Origin: an uncultured Coriobacteriaceae bacterium
Lineage (GTDB): Bacteria; Actinomycetota; Coriobacteriia; Coriobacteriales; Eggerthellaceae
Length of the DNA stretch: 8,275 nt
Assembly: GCA_900552365.1 (NCBI GenBank)
Contig: URZP01000060.1
Span: forward strand, 1-8,275
Reading direction: 5' to 3'
A program made the translations under genes and the position numbers. Below the pieces are notes generated by a model. The model was given only the letters and a program-made list of their open reading frames with translations. It made no database searches and was not told the DNA's origin. Positions 6,434-8,275 of this stretch are shown here, piece by piece (within the stretch, counting starts at the first letter, position 1; each line of letters begins with the position of its first letter).

Positions 6434-7408
6434 CTAGGCTCGCGACCTAACCCTCTCCACGGCATCAACAATCGCGGCAGCGTCCATCTTGAAGTAGCCA
6501 AGAAGTTCTTCGAACGCACCCGATTTGCCGAAGCGATCCTTCATTCCGATCATCTCCATGGGAACGGGCTCGTTCTGAACGAGCGTCTCGGCAACAGCGG
6601 AACCAAGGCCACCGTAAACGCCGTGTTCCTCCGCGGTGACGACGCAGCCGGTCTTGCGAACCGAAGTAAGAATCGTTTCCTCGTCGAGGGGCTTTACCGA
6701 GAATGCGTCGATAACCTCGACGGAAACGCCCTTCTGCTCGAGCATGTCGGCAGCCTTGAGAGCCTGATCGATCATCACGCCGCAAGCGACGATGGTGGCA
6801 TCGGTGCCCTCGCGCAGCACGTAAGCGCGACCGAGTTCGAGCCGGACGCCCTCGGCGTACACGGCGGGAACGGAAGCGCGGCCCATACGAACGTAAACAG
6901 GACCCGGGGTTTCTGCGGCAAGCCTGATCGCAGCGCGAGCCGCCTCGTAGTCGGCGGGAACGAGAACGCGCATGTTGGGCAGACCACGCATAAGCGAGAT
7001 GTCCTCGAGCATTTGATGGCTGCCGCCGTCAGGGCCGACGGAAATACCTGCATGCGTAGGGGCGATCTTGACGTTGAGGTCGCCATAGCAAACGGTGTTG
7101 CGGATCTGGTCATAAGCGCGACCAGTGCCGAACACGGCGAACGAGCCGGTGAAGGCGATGTTGCCGGTAAGGGACAGGCCGGCAGCGACGTCGATCATGT
7201 TCTGCTCGGCGATGCCGACGTTGTACAGACGGTCGGCATATGCCTCGCTTGCGGCAGCGAACTTCTTGGTAGTGGTAGAGCCAGTGAGGTCGGCATCGAC
7301 CGCGACAACGGGCATGCCCTCGTCAGCCAACTGAGCCAGCGTCACGCCGTAAGCTGCACGGGTGGCTTTCTTTTCCTGAGCCTGGGTTGCATCTGCAAGC
7401 TTGATCAT
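6434..7408 (-). CDS. tkt: Transketolase, C-terminal subunit
   Basis: This subunit carries the pyrimidine-binding (PYR) and C-terminal domains of a two-gene transketolase, which moves two-carbon units between sugar phosphates in the non-oxidative pentose phosphate pathway using thiamine diphosphate. The 324 residues contain the catalytic glutamate that activates ThDP in NVGIAEQNMIDVAAGL (E68), an aromatic segment GSFAVFGTGRAYDQIRN (88-104) of the PYR domain, and THAGISVGPDGGSHQ (118-132). The transketolase C-terminal domain spans about 190-315 and includes VIDAFSVKPLDEETI and TAEEHGVYGGLGSAVAE. It resembles DXP synthase and pyruvate dehydrogenase E1-beta folds, but the pairing with the preceding subunit identifies transketolase. 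Its ATG lies two bases after the stop of the N-terminal subunit, with AAGGAGG seven bases upstream. The substrate pair cannot be told from sequence alone. Confidence 0.95.
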   Translation of the reverse strand: MIKLADATQAQEKKATRAAYGVTLAQLADEGMPVVAVDADLTGSTTTKKFAAASEAYADRLYNVGIAEQNMIDVAAGLSLTGNIAFTGSFAVFGTGRAYDQIRNTVCYGDLNVKIAPTHAGISVGPDGGSHQMLEDISLMRGLPNMRVLVPADYEAARAAIRLAAETPGPVYVRMGRASVPAVYAEGVRLELGRAYVLREGTDATIVACGVMIDQALKAADMLEQKGVSVEVIDAFSVKPLDEETILTSVRKTGCVVTAEEHGVYGGLGSAVAETLVQNEPVPMEMIGMKDRFGKSGAFEELLGYFKMDAAAIVDAVERVRSRA

Positions 7409-7410
7409 GG

Positions 7411-8241
7411 TTATGCCTCCTTCTTGGCGGCGCCAAGATCGATAAGAGCTTGTTCGAGTTCTTCGGCGTTAGGCGCCTTGCCGTGCCAGCCAGCCTGGTC
7501 CTCCATGAAGGAGACGCCCTTGCCTTTGATGGTGCGGGCGATGAAAGCATGCGGCTTGCCGTTGCGCTCGGATTTCACCTTGGCAAAGGCATCGCGAAGA
7601 GCAGCGACATCATGACCGTCGATCTCGCGAGCGTCCCAGCCGAATGCAGCGAACTTGGAAGCAAGATCGCCCGGGTCGCAGACATCAGAGGTCTTGCCGT
7701 CGATCTGAAGACCGTTGCGGTCGACGATGGCGACAAGGTTGTCCAGGTTGCGATGGGCAGCGAACATTGCGGCTTCCCAAACCTGACCCTCCTGGCACTC
7801 GCCATCACCGAGCAAGGTGAAGACGGTGTTGTCGTTGCCAGCAAGCTTCATACCGCATGCCATGCCGCAGGCGATGGAAAGACCCTGACCAAGAGAACCG
7901 GTGGAAACCTCGACGCCGGGCAGAAGATTCATATCGGGATGACCCTGAAGACGCGTTCCAAGCTTGCGAAGCGTGGCCAGTTCTTCCTTGGGGAAGTAGC
8001 CCGACTCGGCAAGTGCAGCGTACAGCGCAGGAGCCGCATGACCCTTGGCAAGGATGAAGCGATCGCGATCCTCGTTCTTGGGGTTAGAAGGGTCGTGCTT
8101 CATCGTGTCGAAATAAAGCACTGACAGAATGTCCGCGCACGAAAGAGAGCCGCCTGGATGGCCGCTTCCCGCTTCGGCGATCATGCGCACGATGTCGATG
8201 CGCATGTCGTTAGCGATGCCCGCCAACTGTTCTTCGTTCAT
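7411..8241 (-). CDS. tkt: Transketolase, N-terminal subunit
   Basis: This subunit binds the pyrophosphate and Mg2+ of thiamine diphosphate; the active site forms with the C-terminal subunit encoded directly downstream. Of 276 residues, the key ones are H28 in GSGHPGG, H68 in AKGHAAPALY, H101 in QGHPD, the segment STGSLGQGLSIACGMA (113-128), the ThDP/Mg motif GDGECQEG (145-152) ending with N176 in DRNGLQIDG, and the Lys/His segment TIKGKGVSFMED...WHGKAP (237-256). The whole-length bacterial enzyme is about 660 residues; here 276 plus 324 make a complete but split enzyme, as is known in several Gram-positive bacteria and archaea, so this is not a frameshift. GGGAGAGG lies 9 bases before the ATG. 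Only 34 bases of upstream sequence are in the window, so its promoter cannot be judged. Confidence 0.95.
   Translation of the reverse strand: MNEEQLAGIANDMRIDIVRMIAEAGSGHPGGSLSCADILSVLYFDTMKHDPSNPKNEDRDRFILAKGHAAPALYAALAESGYFPKEELATLRKLGTRLQGHPDMNLLPGVEVSTGSLGQGLSIACGMACGMKLAGNDNTVFTLLGDGECQEGQVWEAAMFAAHRNLDNLVAIVDRNGLQIDGKTSDVCDPGDLASKFAAFGWDAREIDGHDVAALRDAFAKVKSERNGKPHAFIARTIKGKGVSFMEDQAGWHGKAPNAEELEQALIDLGAAKKEA
7416..7422 (-). promoter_or_regulatory. Ribosome binding site of the transketolase C-terminal subunit
   Basis: The minus strand reads AAGGAGG, seven bases before the ATG at 7408, and lies inside the last codons of the N-terminal subunit. With a two-base gap between the genes, this supports equal, coupled synthesis of the two subunits. 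Confidence 0.8.
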
Positions 8242-8250
8242 GGATTTCGA

Positions 8251-8258
8251 CCTCTCCC
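8251..8258 (-). promoter_or_regulatory. Ribosome binding site of the transketolase N-terminal subunit
   Basis: The minus strand reads GGGAGAGG, nine bases before the ATG at 8241. It supports that start over any upstream alternative. The remaining bases to the right edge show no clear promoter. Confidence 0.6.
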
Positions 8259-8275
8259 GTTACGATTAATCATCC

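Noticed and set aside
7405..7415. The split transketolase as a frameshifted or broken single gene
   Set aside because: A strong ribosome binding site, a proper ATG and complete domains on both sides show two intact genes, a known natural arrangement.
6125..7615. A 496-codon open frame on the plus strand opposite the transketolase genes
   Set aside because: Its product has no recognisable domain and it lies wholly antisense to two genes with clear catalytic motifs. Long antisense frames are expected from codon bias in GC-rich genes.

Overview
All genes in this window lie on the minus strand, packed head to tail with gaps of 60 bases or less. The set is housekeeping: a split transketolase, the FtsE/FtsX divisome ABC complex, an S41 C-terminal processing peptidase, RNase R and SmpB, plus two small unrecognised genes. 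The best guess for the organism is a Gram-positive bacterium of the Coriobacteriia (Actinomycetota). This rests on moderately GC-rich, codon-biased DNA, a two-gene transketolase, and the order ftsE-ftsX-ctp-rnr-(orf)-smpB. It is an inference from gene order and protein style, not a database result. No mobile element, CRISPR array, tRNA, rRNA or long repeat was seen.

Reading in the direction of transcription (right to left): 8241-7411 encodes the N-terminal (ThDP pyrophosphate-binding) transketolase subunit and 7408-6434 the C-terminal subunit, translationally coupled. After 54 intergenic bases carrying a possible extended -10 promoter and a clear ribosome binding site come ftsE (6379-5546) and ftsX (5553-4642), which overlap by 8 bases. 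Next are a membrane-anchored S41 peptidase (4623-3328) and RNase R (3322-1208). A 93-residue hypothetical protein (1147-866) follows, then SmpB (864-400). A partial gene for an acidic protein (375 to beyond base 1) runs off the left edge.

The operon joins two themes. FtsE-FtsX is an ATP-driven membrane complex that normally controls cell-wall hydrolases at the division site, and a Ctp-type protease often sits beside it. RNase R and SmpB work together in trans-translation: SmpB delivers tmRNA to stalled ribosomes and RNase R degrades the faulty mRNA. The two small genes flanking smpB are therefore guilt-by-association candidates for ribosome rescue or RNA quality control, though nothing in their sequence proves this.

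The points most worth a second look are: an apparent one-residue displacement of the catalytic serine in the S41 peptidase; the unknown protein between rnr and smpB, which seems to lack a ribosome binding site and may be leaderless; the strongly bipartite (acidic then lysine-rich) protein after smpB; and a 47-residue N-terminal extension on FtsE. No convincing new multi-gene system is visible.
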